Of a DNA stretch of 64,000 nucleotides, positions 54,882 through 64,000 are shown one piece after another. Below the pieces are notes generated by a model that had not been told where the DNA came from, did no database searches, and was given only the letters and a program-made list of their open reading frames with translations. Position numbers and translations under genes: made by a program. Source of the stretch: Chionoecetes opilio. Taxonomy: Eukaryota; Arthropoda; Malacostraca; Decapoda; Majidae. How positions within the stretch are numbered: position 1 is the stretch's first letter; every line of letters starts with the position of its first letter. Location of the stretch: NCBI GenBank assembly GCA_016584305.1, contig JACEEZ010009968.1:1-64000 (forward strand). The letters run 5' to 3'.

Positions 54882-55246
54882 TATGCTATATAATTGTTGT
54901 TGTCGTAGACACACCTGCTTCTACATGGAAATACTTAAATACCATACGAAGAGCGTGTAATTTAGTTTTCTTTTTTAATTCCCAATACGTAATGAGTTAT
55001 CGAGGCCATTAAAAAGCACCTCACATGAAATCACGCCGATCGCCATTTTTTTTTTAAATAAAATTCCCTAACACTCAAGTTTTTCAGTTTATCGAAAAAA
55101 AAACACAATTACACAATGAAGGCACAACCAATAAGTATTAACATGAACGTTTTTCAAAACCGTTTTTAATCATTTTTCAATTTTTGACAATTTTTGTAAT
55201 GTAAACATTTCTTGTTTTGAGATACAGGCGTTTAAAGTTTTCAATA
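54882..55246. other. Non-coding stretch, no recognised gene
   Basis: AT-rich sequence with short homopolymers. No gene or repeat ends seen. Confidence 0.4.
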
Positions 55247-55532
55247 CAATGTAACGTAGCTATTTATTTCATGATTGGGATTATTTTCACACACACAGCT
55301 CTATAGCTTATATTGATACTATACACAACAAATCTACATATAATTATAATATTTAAAACCTTCGCCCCCCCTTCTCCCCATCCTTCACTTCAATGTAAGG
55401 TAGCTATTTATTTCATGATTGGCATTATTTTCACACACAGCTCTATAGCTTATATTGATACTATACACAACAAATCTACATATAATTATAATATTTACTG
55501 CCTTCGCCCTCCCTTCCCCCCATCCTTCACTT
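55247..55532. repeat. 144-bp tandem duplication
   Basis: Two head-to-tail copies (55247-55390 and 55391-55532) starting CAATGTAACGTAGCTATTTA / CAATGTAAGGTAGCTATTTA and ending CCATCCTTCACTTCA. They are over 90 percent alike, so the duplication is recent. Confidence 0.9.
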
Positions 55533-56949
55533 CACCTTCGTATTTCTCACATTTTTTTGAGCTTCTGCTCTCTTGTAAGCGTTATGGTGATCTTCAGAGG
55601 TTGGTACAACCTTCAGAGGTTGTTGTAACAAAAAGAAATAATAGCGTTGATAGCTATTGACAGGCCAGACGTTGACAGCCAGCGGTGCAGCACGCAAAAC
55701 CCCCTTGGTATCTTTAGGGTGGGAGTAGGGCAGGAGCCGCAGGCTATTGCTGCCAGAAGTCTCTAGAATTTCACTCACACATACAACTCCGAAACACGGA
55801 AGAAAACAAGAAAAAACCGAGCTTTATATACAGCAAGCACATGGGCCATATTCGCACGCGCCCTTTAAACGGTTACGCCCCTTCTCCCTTTAAAAGCCAC
55901 GTGGGCGGCGTAGTAAGTTCTCGGGCGATTTAATTCGCGTTCCTATATGTTGTTACATCATGTACGCTTGAAATCCGCTCAAATCTCAATTTATATTTTT
56001 TCAAATATTTCGACCTAATCAGAGGGTGAGCCTCCCCTTAAATTACCTGAATTAATACCCATTACCATTATAATTTTATATATACATTCCTACGCACCCC
56101 CTATAGTGCTGCAACTTTTTCAGCTTAGGTGGGTTCAAGGGTGCACGAAAAGTACCAAAATTATTATCATAGCTAGATTGTTCCCTATATTCTGATTAAC
56201 ATGAAATGGTTGATAAACCCCTTTCAAAACCCTTTTGCGAGCTGAGAAAACAACACTACGTATTACAGCCGCAGGCTAAAATTCCGCGCGTCAGTTTCAG
56301 TCACTTTGAAGACTCTCCCGCCACAACCATTAAACCTATTGCACTGCCGAAGGTCTCAAAATGAAGCCAGAAGTTCTATTGATTGGTGGTATAAATAGTA
56401 CTATAGGTTGTAAATGAAGGAAATCACAGCTACCATAACTTAAAAACTATAGAAATTTGGACAGTTTTTGAAAATGTATTTCTTTTCTTTAATAGGAAAT
56501 ATTAATTCTAGCTATTTCGTTCACTCATAATTGAAGAAAGGTACATAATCAAGCTTTCCAATGCAACAAACCGTACTTCGTTACCGCTTTTTGCAACCGA
56601 GTAGGGATAAAATAACTATGATGAATTAAGTGAAAAATGTGCCCTCAACGCATCTGACATGTCAGTCGCGGTTATCACTAAGACCACACACACACACAGT
56701 ACCACAAATTTGAGTTTTATGTGAAACCGTCATGCCATTCGTGTTTCAATAGTTTTATATAACTATATAATTTACATTTTTGTTTTCAGGAAAAAATAGA
56801 GTCCTTAAGTTTGGAACCAGAGGTCAAGAAACAAAGGTTATACATAGATCCAGCAAAGTGCATCTTCTGTCATGATACATTCAATAAGAAAAGTAAAAAG
56901 GGAGATCCTGTAACACCTAATCTACAGAAAATAGACACTTTGTTTCAGT
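55533..56949. other. Non-coding stretch, no recognised gene
   Basis: No frame over 85 codons with recognisable content. A segment at 56788-56950 begins after TTTTTGTTTTCAG (a splice-acceptor-like end) and reads Leu-Glu-Pro-Glu-Val-Lys, then Lys-Cys-Ile-Phe-Cys-His-Asp. It may be a short exon of a transposase-like zinc-finger protein similar to the Cys-x-x-Cys-His part of Academ-like frames, but this is weak. Confidence 0.35.
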
Positions 56950-56954
56950 CTGCA

Positions 56955-57085
56955 CATGACAAAATCATGCATATTTCTGCAGTCTCATAATGACCTTTAT
57001 TTAATGTGTTTTATGTGATAATCTTATAGAACAAACATTTCCGAAGATAATAGTATATCCTTTATACATGTATAACACGATATAC
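56955..57085. mobile_element. Palindromic MITE (family P) fragment
   Basis: CATGCATATTTCTGCAGTCT, ATAATGACCTTTATTTAATG, and AACAAACATTTCCGAAGATA match the family arm. Confidence 0.65.
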
Positions 57086-57640
57086 TGCGGGGTCACGCCT
57101 TGAGAACTTCCGCGGGTCTCGGCCATTGATTGACCGCCCTCCCCTCGTTGTTGTTGTAGATTGTCACCTGTGTTTACAGGTGACATGGGCCCTTACGCCT
57201 GATGGCGGCCCATAGGTGTAAGTCGAGGGACAATGCCCATAGGTGAAAGTCGAGGGACAATGGGAAGGGGCGCAGCACTTATGGGCTGCGCGGCGGGGAA
57301 GGTGGTGGGAAGAGGAACCGTGGGGGGGCATGCATGGCCCGCTGCCACGGGAGTTGGCGTGTTATCATCAGCTTCTTGCGCGGCAACTGTGGCTTCCTCT
57401 GGCTCCGCCCTCCCCTCGAGATACGCTCCCATATACGGGTCGCTCCTTTTTTTTTTCTGATTTTGTTTTGTGTGCGTGTTTTCCTTGTCTCATTTACTAC
57501 GCCTACAATTTATCCTGATTACTATTATTATACTCATCAGCACTATTAAAATATATATCATTACTACTATATATGGGTATTTACATTATTGTTATTATTA
57601 TTATTATTCGGTCCGTGTAACTCTCAAGAATTATACTTGT
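57086..57640. other. Non-coding stretch 3' of the H2A gene
   Basis: Mixed composition, with a GC-rich part (57220-57440) and a TTATTA-rich part (57580-57610). Short frames only; nothing recognised. Confidence 0.4.
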
Positions 57641-57657
57641 GGCTCCGAATAGGAGCC
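57641..57657 (-). terminator. Histone mRNA 3' stem-loop
   Basis: On the minus strand the sequence is GGCTCCTATTCGGAGCC, a six-base-pair stem. It lies 40 nt past the H2A stop, where replication-dependent histone mRNAs carry the SLBP-binding stem-loop that directs U7-guided 3' processing. The usual loop has four bases; here it has five, consistent with the indels seen in the gene. Confidence 0.75.
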
Positions 57658-57696
57658 GGATACTATCTGTCTTGTGAAAGGAACTGGTGTGCCTTT

Positions 57697-58070
57697 TTAC
57701 TTCTTCTCTGTCTTCTTGGGAAGGGGCACTGCCTGGTGTTGGGCAGCACAAACCGCCCTGTGCAATGGTCACGCCTGAGAGTAGCTTGTTGAGCTCCTCA
57801 AACGTTGCGGATTGCCAGCTGCAGGTGACGAGGGATGATGAGAGTCTTCTTGTTGTCACGGGCAGCGTTGCCGGCTAGCTCGAGCACCTCAGCAGCCAAG
57901 TACTCCATGACAGCCGCAAGGTACACTGGGGCACCAGCGCCAACGCGTTCAGCGTAATTCCCTTTTCTCAGGAGGCGATGGATTCTGCCAACCGGGAACT
58001 GAAGTCCAGCTCGACTAGAGCGCGACTTTGACTTCCCCTTAACCTTTCCTCCCTTTCCACGTCCAGACAT
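57697..58070 (-). pseudogene. H2A: Histone H2A, with three small indels
   Basis: Core nucleosomal histone H2A. From the ATG at 58070 (Met-Ser-Gly-Arg-Gly-Lys-Gly-Gly-Lys) about 90 residues are in frame. They cover the basic tail, the histone-fold start (Ala-Gly-Leu-Gln-Phe-Pro-Val-Gly-Arg) and the block ending Leu-Gln-Leu-Ala-Ile-Arg-Asn. An extra base then shifts the frame before Glu-Glu-Leu-Asn-Lys-Leu-Leu. A second change follows Ala-Gln-Gly-Gly, and a third lies in the Asn-Ile-Gln stretch before the Lys-Lys-Thr-Glu-Lys-Lys stop at 57697. In a protein this conserved, three indels in 120 nt mean a pseudogene or local sequence errors. The ATG at 58148 is 5' UTR. TATA box, stem-loop and length (about 124 codons) are normal for arthropods. 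Confidence 0.9.
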
Positions 58071-58158
58071 GATGACGATGTGGTTGCAGAGGTGGCTGGT
58101 GGTACCAGTCCTTCTTGGAGCGATGCCGTTGTGTAACTGCTTTTCCACCCACCCTTGT

Positions 58159-58296
58159 TATATATACGGGGCTCCCGGGTCAGAGTTACCCGGCGAGAGC
58201 ATAACCGAGCCAATCAGCTCGAATCTCTTTGGATCCTGAGTAACCAAACGCAATATAAATAGGGAAATCAAATTCAGCAATATCAATAGTTCAGTT
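58159..58296. promoter_or_regulatory. Bidirectional histone promoter (H2A minus, H2B-type plus)
   Basis: TATATATA at 58159-58166 lies about 90 bp upstream of the H2A ATG on the minus strand. In the other direction a CCAAT box (58210-58214) and TATAAATA (58254-58261) precede an arthropod initiator-like TCAGTT (58291-58296). Divergent TATA boxes about 90 bp apart are the usual H2A-H2B arrangement. No H2B coding follows on the plus strand; a LINE leader does. Confidence 0.65.
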
Positions 58297-58569
58297 TTGA
58301 CCGCCGTCGCGATAGGATCTCCCCGCCGCGCTCCCCCGCCGCTCTCACGCTTTTTGCCGTGACATACAGACTACCAATCTGAGTTAGAACTTTGTTCTAC
58401 CCTCAGTCGCTGGTGTCTTGTGTCTGTTTTTCAAAGGTGTTTTCGAGCTTCTCTCAGTGGTTTATTGCGCGTTTTTCCGTGTTAGTGTATCCGCTCACGG
58501 TTAGAAACTTCGTTGTTTCCCCGTGCCGCGTTCCCGGATTTATCAGCATTGGATTCCATACCAGTTTCG

Positions 58570-59005
58570 ACACCGAGTAAGTACCCAGTTCACGTTTTTC
58601 TCTCTTTTTCTCTCCCTCAGTGTCCTTATCTCTAATTGTCTCCTGCCAGTGTTTCCTCAGTAAAAGCCCACCCCTGTAAGCTCTCCATCTTTGATCTAGT
58701 GTCTTATTTTGCCCCTATCATTCCCCTTGTGTGCACTTTCTCTCTTGTCAGTGTTTCTTCCGTTTAAAGTCCCCCCCCCACCCCACTCGGTAAACTCCAT
58801 CTTTGCTCCAGTGTTATTTGTTTTTATTTCATTTTTCTCAAACGATCTCCCTACCTCTCCATCTCAGTGTACCTTCTCTCTGTGCCCGGTGTCTTGTTTT
58901 TTGCAGCTCCGCACTGGGGCGACCACAGACTGGCGTGAGAGTAAGTTTCCTGGCATAGCTCTGTGTCCAGAACTTGTGTTTCCTCATTGTTCTCTCCACA
59001 GTTAT
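58570..59005 (+). promoter_or_regulatory. Splice-like signals in the LINE leader
   Basis: GAGTAAGTAC at 58578 and GAGAGTAAGTTT at 58937 look like 5' splice sites. TTTTTTGCAG at about 58905 and CTCTCCACAG at about 59001 look like 3' splice sites. The 58939-59001 pair would make a short 62-nt intron. Whether splicing occurs is unknown. Confidence 0.35.
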
Positions 59006-59157
59006 CGGAGCCGCCACGGAGTGCCAAGGGCATTCCGACTTTATCTCAGTTGAGTTGTGGGTACGTACTCTAATCTTATCTAGTGTATATTCAGCTGTGT
59101 ATTACCCATAAGTGAAATAAGTTGTGATAACCCCGTTTCGCTGTATGCCCTCCAAGC

Positions 59158-60534
59158 ATGGCAAACCCACGCCCCCCTGACCGCACGCTGCGATACAGAC
59201 ATAACGACGCCCCCCCAAATGACATCAGCGCCTTCTTTTTTCAAATAACACAGATCGCGCAAACAAAATGCTTTATCTCCGGCCCGTACGTCATCGTCGG
59301 TCTCGCTTCCGAGGCCGACCTCACAGTACACACTACCCACGAAAATACACACAAACTAAAAGAGAAAGGCTACACCCTAATTGAACCCCCAGCCATGATC
59401 TCAGCTAGAACAATCCTTGCTCGCCGCATCGACGACCTCCTGCTCAACTCAAACATAGACACTCTACGACAGGAAATAGTAACAAAAAATAGGGTACAAA
59501 TAGACGAAATTTCAATAATACACAAGGCTCACATGATTAAAATCAGGACACATTCAAAACAACAAGCAGAAACACTAGCAAAGAACGGACTTAAAGTTTT
59601 CTCACAAATCATCCCACACTATAACGTAGATATCCAAGAACATCTGCCAGTGATACAATGTTTCAAATGTTTCCTCTTCACACACCGAACAAATAACTGC
59701 ACAGAAACAGTCGACAAATGCTCCAAATGCGCTGATTTAGGCCACAACTACAGACAATGCACATCCAACACTACCAAGTGCTCTAATTGCGGCGGGGATC
59801 ACACCGCCGTCGCCTTTAGGTGCATAATCAAACGCAAAGCTCAAACAGAACAAAACACAACGACCCTCACTCCAGACAACGCCATACATACATACGCAAG
59901 GGCCGCAACCCCTACCTCTTCCCCTCCTGTCCCCTTACCCACCCCTACTAACACCACAACACCCGTAAACCCTACCCCTTCCCCTCCTGCCCTCTCACTC
60001 CCTCCTCCCACTAACACCACACCACTCGAAAACCCACCACAAGTGCACATAACAGACACCACAAATGCGACATTTAAAATCACGGCCTGTGTACAAGCCG
60101 CCGCCCACATGGCAAAAGGAAACCTTCACCTCTTCCACGAACAAGTTACAGAATTACTAAATGAAAATGGTTTACCCTCCTTCAAAATGTCAGACGCCTT
60201 CATAACTAAACATAGACACTCATACCAAAAAAATCACGGACAAATTTCGACACCACCCAACACCACCCAACCCGAGACACACACCCCCACCGATACAGCA
60301 GAGCAAGAAGATCAGTCCTCGTCCTCAGAGAACGACAGCGAGGAGGAGCCGGAGAGCTCCAGCGAGGGCGACACGCCCGGAGCTCAACCGCAGGAACCTA
60401 CCCGCGCCCCCCCCAGCGCACTCTTACCCCTACCTACTAACATACCTTCCTCCCTTCCCGCTATCTCTGCTTCCCCTGTCACCACACGCGCAAAAACTTG
60501 TAGTAAAGCCAAAGCGAGTAAACTTAATAGTTAA
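59158..60534 (+). CDS. LINE ORF1, gag-like CCHC zinc-knuckle protein
   Basis: 458 codons, uninterrupted. It likely forms the ribonucleoprotein that carries the element RNA. The first ~160 residues hold an RNA-binding-like fold region. Then come three zinc knuckles: Cys168-Cys171-His176-Cys181 and Cys188-Cys191-His196-Cys201 (both C-x2-C-x4-H-x4-C), and Cys208-Cys211-His215-Cys222 (C-x2-C-x3-H-x6-C). This trio is typical of Jockey-clade gags. A Pro/Thr-rich linker (about 240-300), a second conserved segment (about 300-345) and an acidic Ser/Glu tail (about 375-410) follow. An ATG at 59146 starts an 11-codon upstream frame overlapping the start, which could dampen initiation. The ORF ends TAA at 60532, in the same frame as ORF2. 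Confidence 0.85.
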   Translation: MANPRPPDRTLRYRHNDAPPNDISAFFFQITQIAQTKCFISGPYVIVGLASEADLTVHTTHENTHKLKEKGYTLIEPPAMISARTILARRIDDLLLNSNIDTLRQEIVTKNRVQIDEISIIHKAHMIKIRTHSKQQAETLAKNGLKVFSQIIPHYNVDIQEHLPVIQCFKCFLFTHRTNNCTETVDKCSKCADLGHNYRQCTSNTTKCSNCGGDHTAVAFRCIIKRKAQTEQNTTTLTPDNAIHTYARAATPTSSPPVPLPTPTNTTTPVNPTPSPPALSLPPPTNTTPLENPPQVHITDTTNATFKITACVQAAAHMAKGNLHLFHEQVTELLNENGLPSFKMSDAFITKHRHSYQKNHGQISTPPNTTQPETHTPTDTAEQEDQSSSSENDSEEEPESSSEGDTPGAQPQEPTRAPPSALLPLPTNIPSSLPAISASPVTTRAKTCSKAKASKLNS

Positions 60535-60552
60535 TCAAAAACACCGTACGCT

Positions 60553-63303
60553 ATGATCACCTTCATGCAGCTAAATTGTCGCGGATACAAAAATAATCGT
60601 CATCTAATAACTGAGTCTATAAGATCCTTAGACCCAGACATTGTCCTCCTCAATGACATCGGGGCTCTCAGTAACCCCATAAAACTGTACGGATACACGT
60701 GTAAAAACACCACAGCCATACCTCACGACGGCGTAGCCATCCTGATAAAACACACTCTTCGACACGACTTCTTAGTGGACTGGCCTACACCTCATTTCTT
60801 AGCAGCCAAGATTCATACCTCACATGGTCCCATCTTGGTGGCCACAACTTACGCTCGACCCAACACCGGACTTCCTCTTACCAGTATACAACGACTATTC
60901 AACCACACGAACATACCTGTCTATCTCATAGCCGATCTTAACGCTGCACACACAACTTTCAGACACGGCAGGAACAACCCACACGGCCTTCAGCTACACC
61001 AACTTGTAAACTTGAAACGCCTTCGCTTCCTCGGGCCAGACTTCCCAACATGTTTCCTTGGAAATGGTGGCACGGGGCGACCCGACCTTGCCATCACAAA
61101 CAGACAGTCCATTCACCTACACCACCACCTCTCTCCGGGCCCCCTCTGTGGCTCGGATCACATACCTCTAATTCTCCGTATATCCACAAACCCTATTTCC
61201 GTCCCTTCACCACCTTACTTTGACTACAAGAACGCAAACTGGGCAGACTTCAAGGATGCCCTCGCAAACACACACAACCCCACACCACTAGAAAGACAAT
61301 ACCACACTCAACTTGACACAGCCATAAACACTCTTCAAGAAAACATCCTCACAGCTGCTAACACGTACATACCAAAGAAACAACACAAAATTTTCTATGA
61401 CTTTAAACCCTCTATCCGGACACAACGTCTCCTTATCTGCTACAGAACACGCTTTGCACGCAACATTCAAAATCACATCAGAGTCCAGGGAGACTTAAAC
61501 ATTCTACGCCAACACATCCTCGACAGCTTACAGACTGACCACGACACACACTGGAAAAGTTTAGTACAGCGCATGGACAGCAAGCGTACTTCTAACTCCA
61601 CTGAGTTCTGGCACATGGTGCACAGAATGAAGGGAATAAAGAGGGAACGCTTCGAGTTTTTACTCGTCAACAACATCCGGGTAAGAGACCCTGTCCGAGT
61701 CACCGATGCGTTTAAACAACACTGGGAAACTGTTTTCCGACCACACCCCCTCCCTCAGCACATCCCCAGCACAACACACATAGAACATATTACCACACAC
61801 ATGCACCGACACGAAGTAGACACTATTCCTCTGGGCTACATAAACACAAACAACTTAAACCACGAAACCCCTCTCACCACACCTTTTGAGGAGGAGGATG
61901 TCGCCAGGCTGCTAAAACGAACGCCACGCCGCGCACCAGGCCCCACAGGCATCACCTGGCCCATCATCAAAAATCTCCCCCCACCGATCATTTCCTCACT
62001 CACACACATTTTCAACGCCTCGCTCGCCACAGGCTATTTCCCAAAAGCCTTCAAAACAGCCACCACAATTCTCATCCCGAAACCCGGTAAAAGCCCTCAC
62101 CTCGCCGAAAATTACCGTCCGATTAGCCTCCTCGACATTCTAGGAAAGACCTTTGAAAGACTAGTATGCACCCGACTTAAGACGCACCTCGAGACAAAAA
62201 ACCTGTCTCAAAAGCAGTTTGGCTTCAGGCAAGGACACTCCACCGACGACGCGCTAAACACCATAGTGGCCTACCTCAAAGGGAGCACACAACCAAGCTA
62301 TTATAAAACAGTTCTAGTGACAAAAGACGTAAAACAAGCATTCGACACCGTGTGGCACACAGGACTCAAATATAAAATATGTAACGACTTTGACCTCCCT
62401 ATTCTGACCAAAAGACTACTATGCAACTTCCTGACAGACAGACAGATGAGACTCCGTCATACAGACATACTTTCCGACCCTTTTACACCACTAGCCGGGG
62501 TCCCCCAGGGCTCTATCCTTTCCCCAACTCTCTTTAACATGTACACTCATGACCTACCTGACCCGACACAACGAGAATCTCTGACCATTCAATATGCAGA
62601 TGACGTGACACTACTAGCACGCTCCAGACATTTAGACCAACTAACTGATCGAATCCAATGGGAAATTACTGCAACCAGCCTGTGGGAACTCAAATGGAGG
62701 ATTCACTCACACCCTCAAAAAACCAAAGCCACTTACTTTAATATAAAAGGAGATAAGCCGAGACTAATATATCTATACCCGTTCCTCACACAACCCACAC
62801 CAATCCCCCGAAGTAGAAATAATACAGTACTCGGCCTTAACATAGACAGAGATCTCAGATTCAATCATCACACAAAAGCCAAATTAGGTATCGCGGCCAG
62901 AGTACAGAGCAACCTGGGCAGGTTCCGCTACAGCTGCACGCGCACAAAATTGCATCTTTTCAAAGCCCTTGTTCTACCACACTTAACCTACTGCCCCCTC
63001 ATCCTCTCTCTAGTGGCAAAAACAAATCTTCTCAAACTACAGAGGATCCAGAACAAGTCACTACGCTCCGCCTTAGGAGTAAAGTGGTACGACTTTCGGT
63101 CCTCTGTCTCCCTTCACGAGGAGACCAACATCCTTCCCATCAACATCACACTATACAACAGAGCACAAAAACGACTCACCATGTTCCAACACACACATGA
63201 CACAATGTACACCTTTATCGACACTCTCCCGCGAGCTTATCGTCTTCCCCGAACAAACTTACTAACACCAAACCCCAACCCCCCACTTCCAATCTACACA
63301 TAA
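60553..63303 (+). CDS. LINE ORF2, APE-type endonuclease and reverse transcriptase
   Basis: 916 codons, intact. Residues 1 to about 215 are an exonuclease-endonuclease-phosphatase domain (Met-Gln-Leu-Asn-Cys-Arg-Gly at 6-12, Ser201-Asp202-His203 near its end) that nicks target DNA. The RT domain spans roughly 455-740: Pro-Gly-Pro-Thr-Gly-Ile-Thr, Ile-Pro-Lys-Pro-Gly-Lys, Tyr-Arg-Pro-Ile-Ser-Leu-Leu, Ala596-Phe-Asp-Thr, Gly649-Val-Pro-Gln-Gly and the catalytic Tyr681-Ala-Asp-Asp684. The C-terminus has the usual Leu-Arg-Ser-Ala-Leu-Gly stretch and no RNase H. It lies 18 nt after the ORF1 stop in the same frame, so it could be made by reinitiation or stop readthrough. All catalytic motifs are present, so the copy could be active. 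Confidence 0.9.
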   Translation: MITFMQLNCRGYKNNRHLITESIRSLDPDIVLLNDIGALSNPIKLYGYTCKNTTAIPHDGVAILIKHTLRHDFLVDWPTPHFLAAKIHTSHGPILVATTYARPNTGLPLTSIQRLFNHTNIPVYLIADLNAAHTTFRHGRNNPHGLQLHQLVNLKRLRFLGPDFPTCFLGNGGTGRPDLAITNRQSIHLHHHLSPGPLCGSDHIPLILRISTNPISVPSPPYFDYKNANWADFKDALANTHNPTPLERQYHTQLDTAINTLQENILTAANTYIPKKQHKIFYDFKPSIRTQRLLICYRTRFARNIQNHIRVQGDLNILRQHILDSLQTDHDTHWKSLVQRMDSKRTSNSTEFWHMVHRMKGIKRERFEFLLVNNIRVRDPVRVTDAFKQHWETVFRPHPLPQHIPSTTHIEHITTHMHRHEVDTIPLGYINTNNLNHETPLTTPFEEEDVARLLKRTPRRAPGPTGITWPIIKNLPPPIISSLTHIFNASLATGYFPKAFKTATTILIPKPGKSPHLAENYRPISLLDILGKTFERLVCTRLKTHLETKNLSQKQFGFRQGHSTDDALNTIVAYLKGSTQPSYYKTVLVTKDVKQAFDTVWHTGLKYKICNDFDLPILTKRLLCNFLTDRQMRLRHTDILSDPFTPLAGVPQGSILSPTLFNMYTHDLPDPTQRESLTIQYADDVTLLARSRHLDQLTDRIQWEITATSLWELKWRIHSHPQKTKATYFNIKGDKPRLIYLYPFLTQPTPIPRSRNNTVLGLNIDRDLRFNHHTKAKLGIAARVQSNLGRFRYSCTRTKLHLFKALVLPHLTYCPLILSLVAKTNLLKLQRIQNKSLRSALGVKWYDFRSSVSLHEETNILPINITLYNRAQKRLTMFQHTHDTMYTFIDTLPRAYRLPRTNLLTPNPNPPLPIYT

Positions 63304-63680
63304 TCACTTCACTGTTTCCCACTAACTCCTCTTATTTCCACTAACCCTTTTTTTCCACCCGCTTCCACCGGGGAGGGCCAGGCTTGGCCAGACCTTCCTT
63401 ACACACTCTCTGTGGTATTGTTTTAGAGATGTGCCAACCGCTGGCAGCAGCGAGTCGCGACAGCCCAGGTCGAGACCACGTTCTGCCACAAACGGATTCC
63501 TCAACAGTGTTCACACGGCCACGATCCTATCCTTTTCCTGTCCTGAAATAACCACACCCTTCCAACAGGTTTCCTCAGGGCGAGGCACGCAGTCGGTCCC
63601 GGCTGTTTTTTTCTCACTTATAGTCTTATAGCTTTGTATTCATATTTTTTGTTTTTAAAAATTATTTTTTTTGATAAGGC

Positions 63681-64000
63681 TGGTGCTGCGTGCAACGCCC
63701 TGCACCTCTTCCAACGGTTCAGGGCCGGAGGGTTTTCCATCCAGGCGGGCCAAGACTGACAGGCCATGGGTGGCCACGGCTAAATGACCGTGACCAGCGC
63801 AGCCGCCGACGGCCCGTCTTCCGCATGGATCCCCCCCCCCTAACCACACTCTCTAACCATCTGTCCTCCCTCCGTGCGAGTCTCACAGGAAAGCCAAGAC
63901 TGATGGCGGCGCAAGGCAACCAAGTTTAAAGTTCGAGACCCGGACCCTTGCGTCATCACCGACGGCCTCCACACCCGCGGGGGAGCAGACCTGGTTTCAC
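63681..64000. other. GC-rich sequence 3' of the LINE, unrecognised
   Basis: GC-rich, open in short frames on both strands (79 codons plus at 63690-63929), with a C run at 63831-63840. It could be the continuation of the host locus or another element. It does not read as histone H2B. Confidence 0.35.

Larger units (their letters stand above)
58297..63680 (+). mobile_element. Intact Jockey-like LINE downstream of a histone promoter
   Basis: A non-LTR element of roughly 5.3 kb: a pyrimidine-rich 5' leader (58300-59157) with two degenerate ~110-bp repeats (58645-58830), a gag-like ORF1, an EN-RT ORF2 and a 370-bp 3' region ending near TTTTTAAAAATTATTTTTTTTG (63655-63678). The exact 5' edge is not visible; it lies between the TCAGTT initiator at 58291 and 59157. 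Both frames are open with no indels, so the copy is young. Three CCHC knuckles, EN plus RT, and no RNase H fit the Jockey clade. Confidence 0.7.

Noticed and set aside
58071..58148. 26-residue N-terminal extension of H2A from an upstream ATG
   Set aside because: The conserved Met-Ser-Gly-Arg-Gly start is at 58070; the extension is the 5' UTR read in frame.
59841..60110. Minus-strand frame of 89 codons inside LINE ORF1
   Set aside because: Shadow of the conserved plus-strand gag-like frame.

Overview
The window looks like repeat-dense nuclear DNA from an arthropod, most plausibly a decapod or other malacostracan crustacean. The reasons are an arthropod-style replication-dependent histone H2A gene with a 3' stem-loop and a divergent TATA promoter, a Jockey-type LINE with a three-knuckle gag, several LINE C-termini of a type I associate with crab and shrimp genomes, tRNA-derived SINEs, abundant AT/CA microsatellites and many MITEs. 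Nothing resembles a prokaryote or a plasmid. The species call is inference. There is one assembly gap (29649-30066). Much of the left third carries inflated homopolymers and single-base indels, so base accuracy is uneven.

Layout. 1-4.3 kb: AT-rich flanks around an unrecognised GC-rich block. 4.3-6.8 kb: a nest in which a non-autonomous Helitron abuts a reverse-oriented LINE fragment, which is itself split by a pogo/Tigger-like element carrying a second LINE fragment. 6.8-12.1 kb: a long foldback element inside a 1.45-kb block that is repeated about 3.7 kb further on. 12.1-22.3 kb: mostly non-coding, with one TIR element, SINEs and LINE scraps. 22.65-28.31 kb: a 5.66-kb DNA transposon with ~130-150-bp terminal inverted repeats, inserted in an older palindromic element. 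Its decayed reading frame starts with a perfect 2A-like ribosome-skipping motif, and ends with an XPG/FEN1-like acidic region and an eight-cysteine cluster, which suggests the Academ superfamily. 31.2-37.2 kb: a near full-length LINE whose reverse transcriptase is split at a precise site by a 1.35-kb CACTG...CAGTG transposon with an open 298-codon frame. 38.3-39.8 kb: a hAT-like element. 40.5-42.5 kb: a MITE and a short satellite rich in nuclear-receptor half-sites. 43.9-45.5 kb: a 1.6-kb GC-rich 20-bp tandem array. 47.9-54.9 kb: MITEs, large palindromes, a hAT MITE with a perfect 8-bp target duplication, a SINE and a second Helitron. 57.6-58.3 kb: a histone H2A gene or pseudogene with stem-loop and bidirectional promoter. 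58.3-63.7 kb: an intact Jockey-like LINE (gag-like ORF1 plus EN/RT ORF2) lying where the divergent histone H2B gene would be expected.

How the parts relate. Apart from the histone unit, nearly every coding sequence here belongs to a mobile element, and nested insertions give a relative chronology. The best candidates for something new are the 2A motif in a TIR transposon and the LINE sitting directly downstream of a histone H2B-type promoter.
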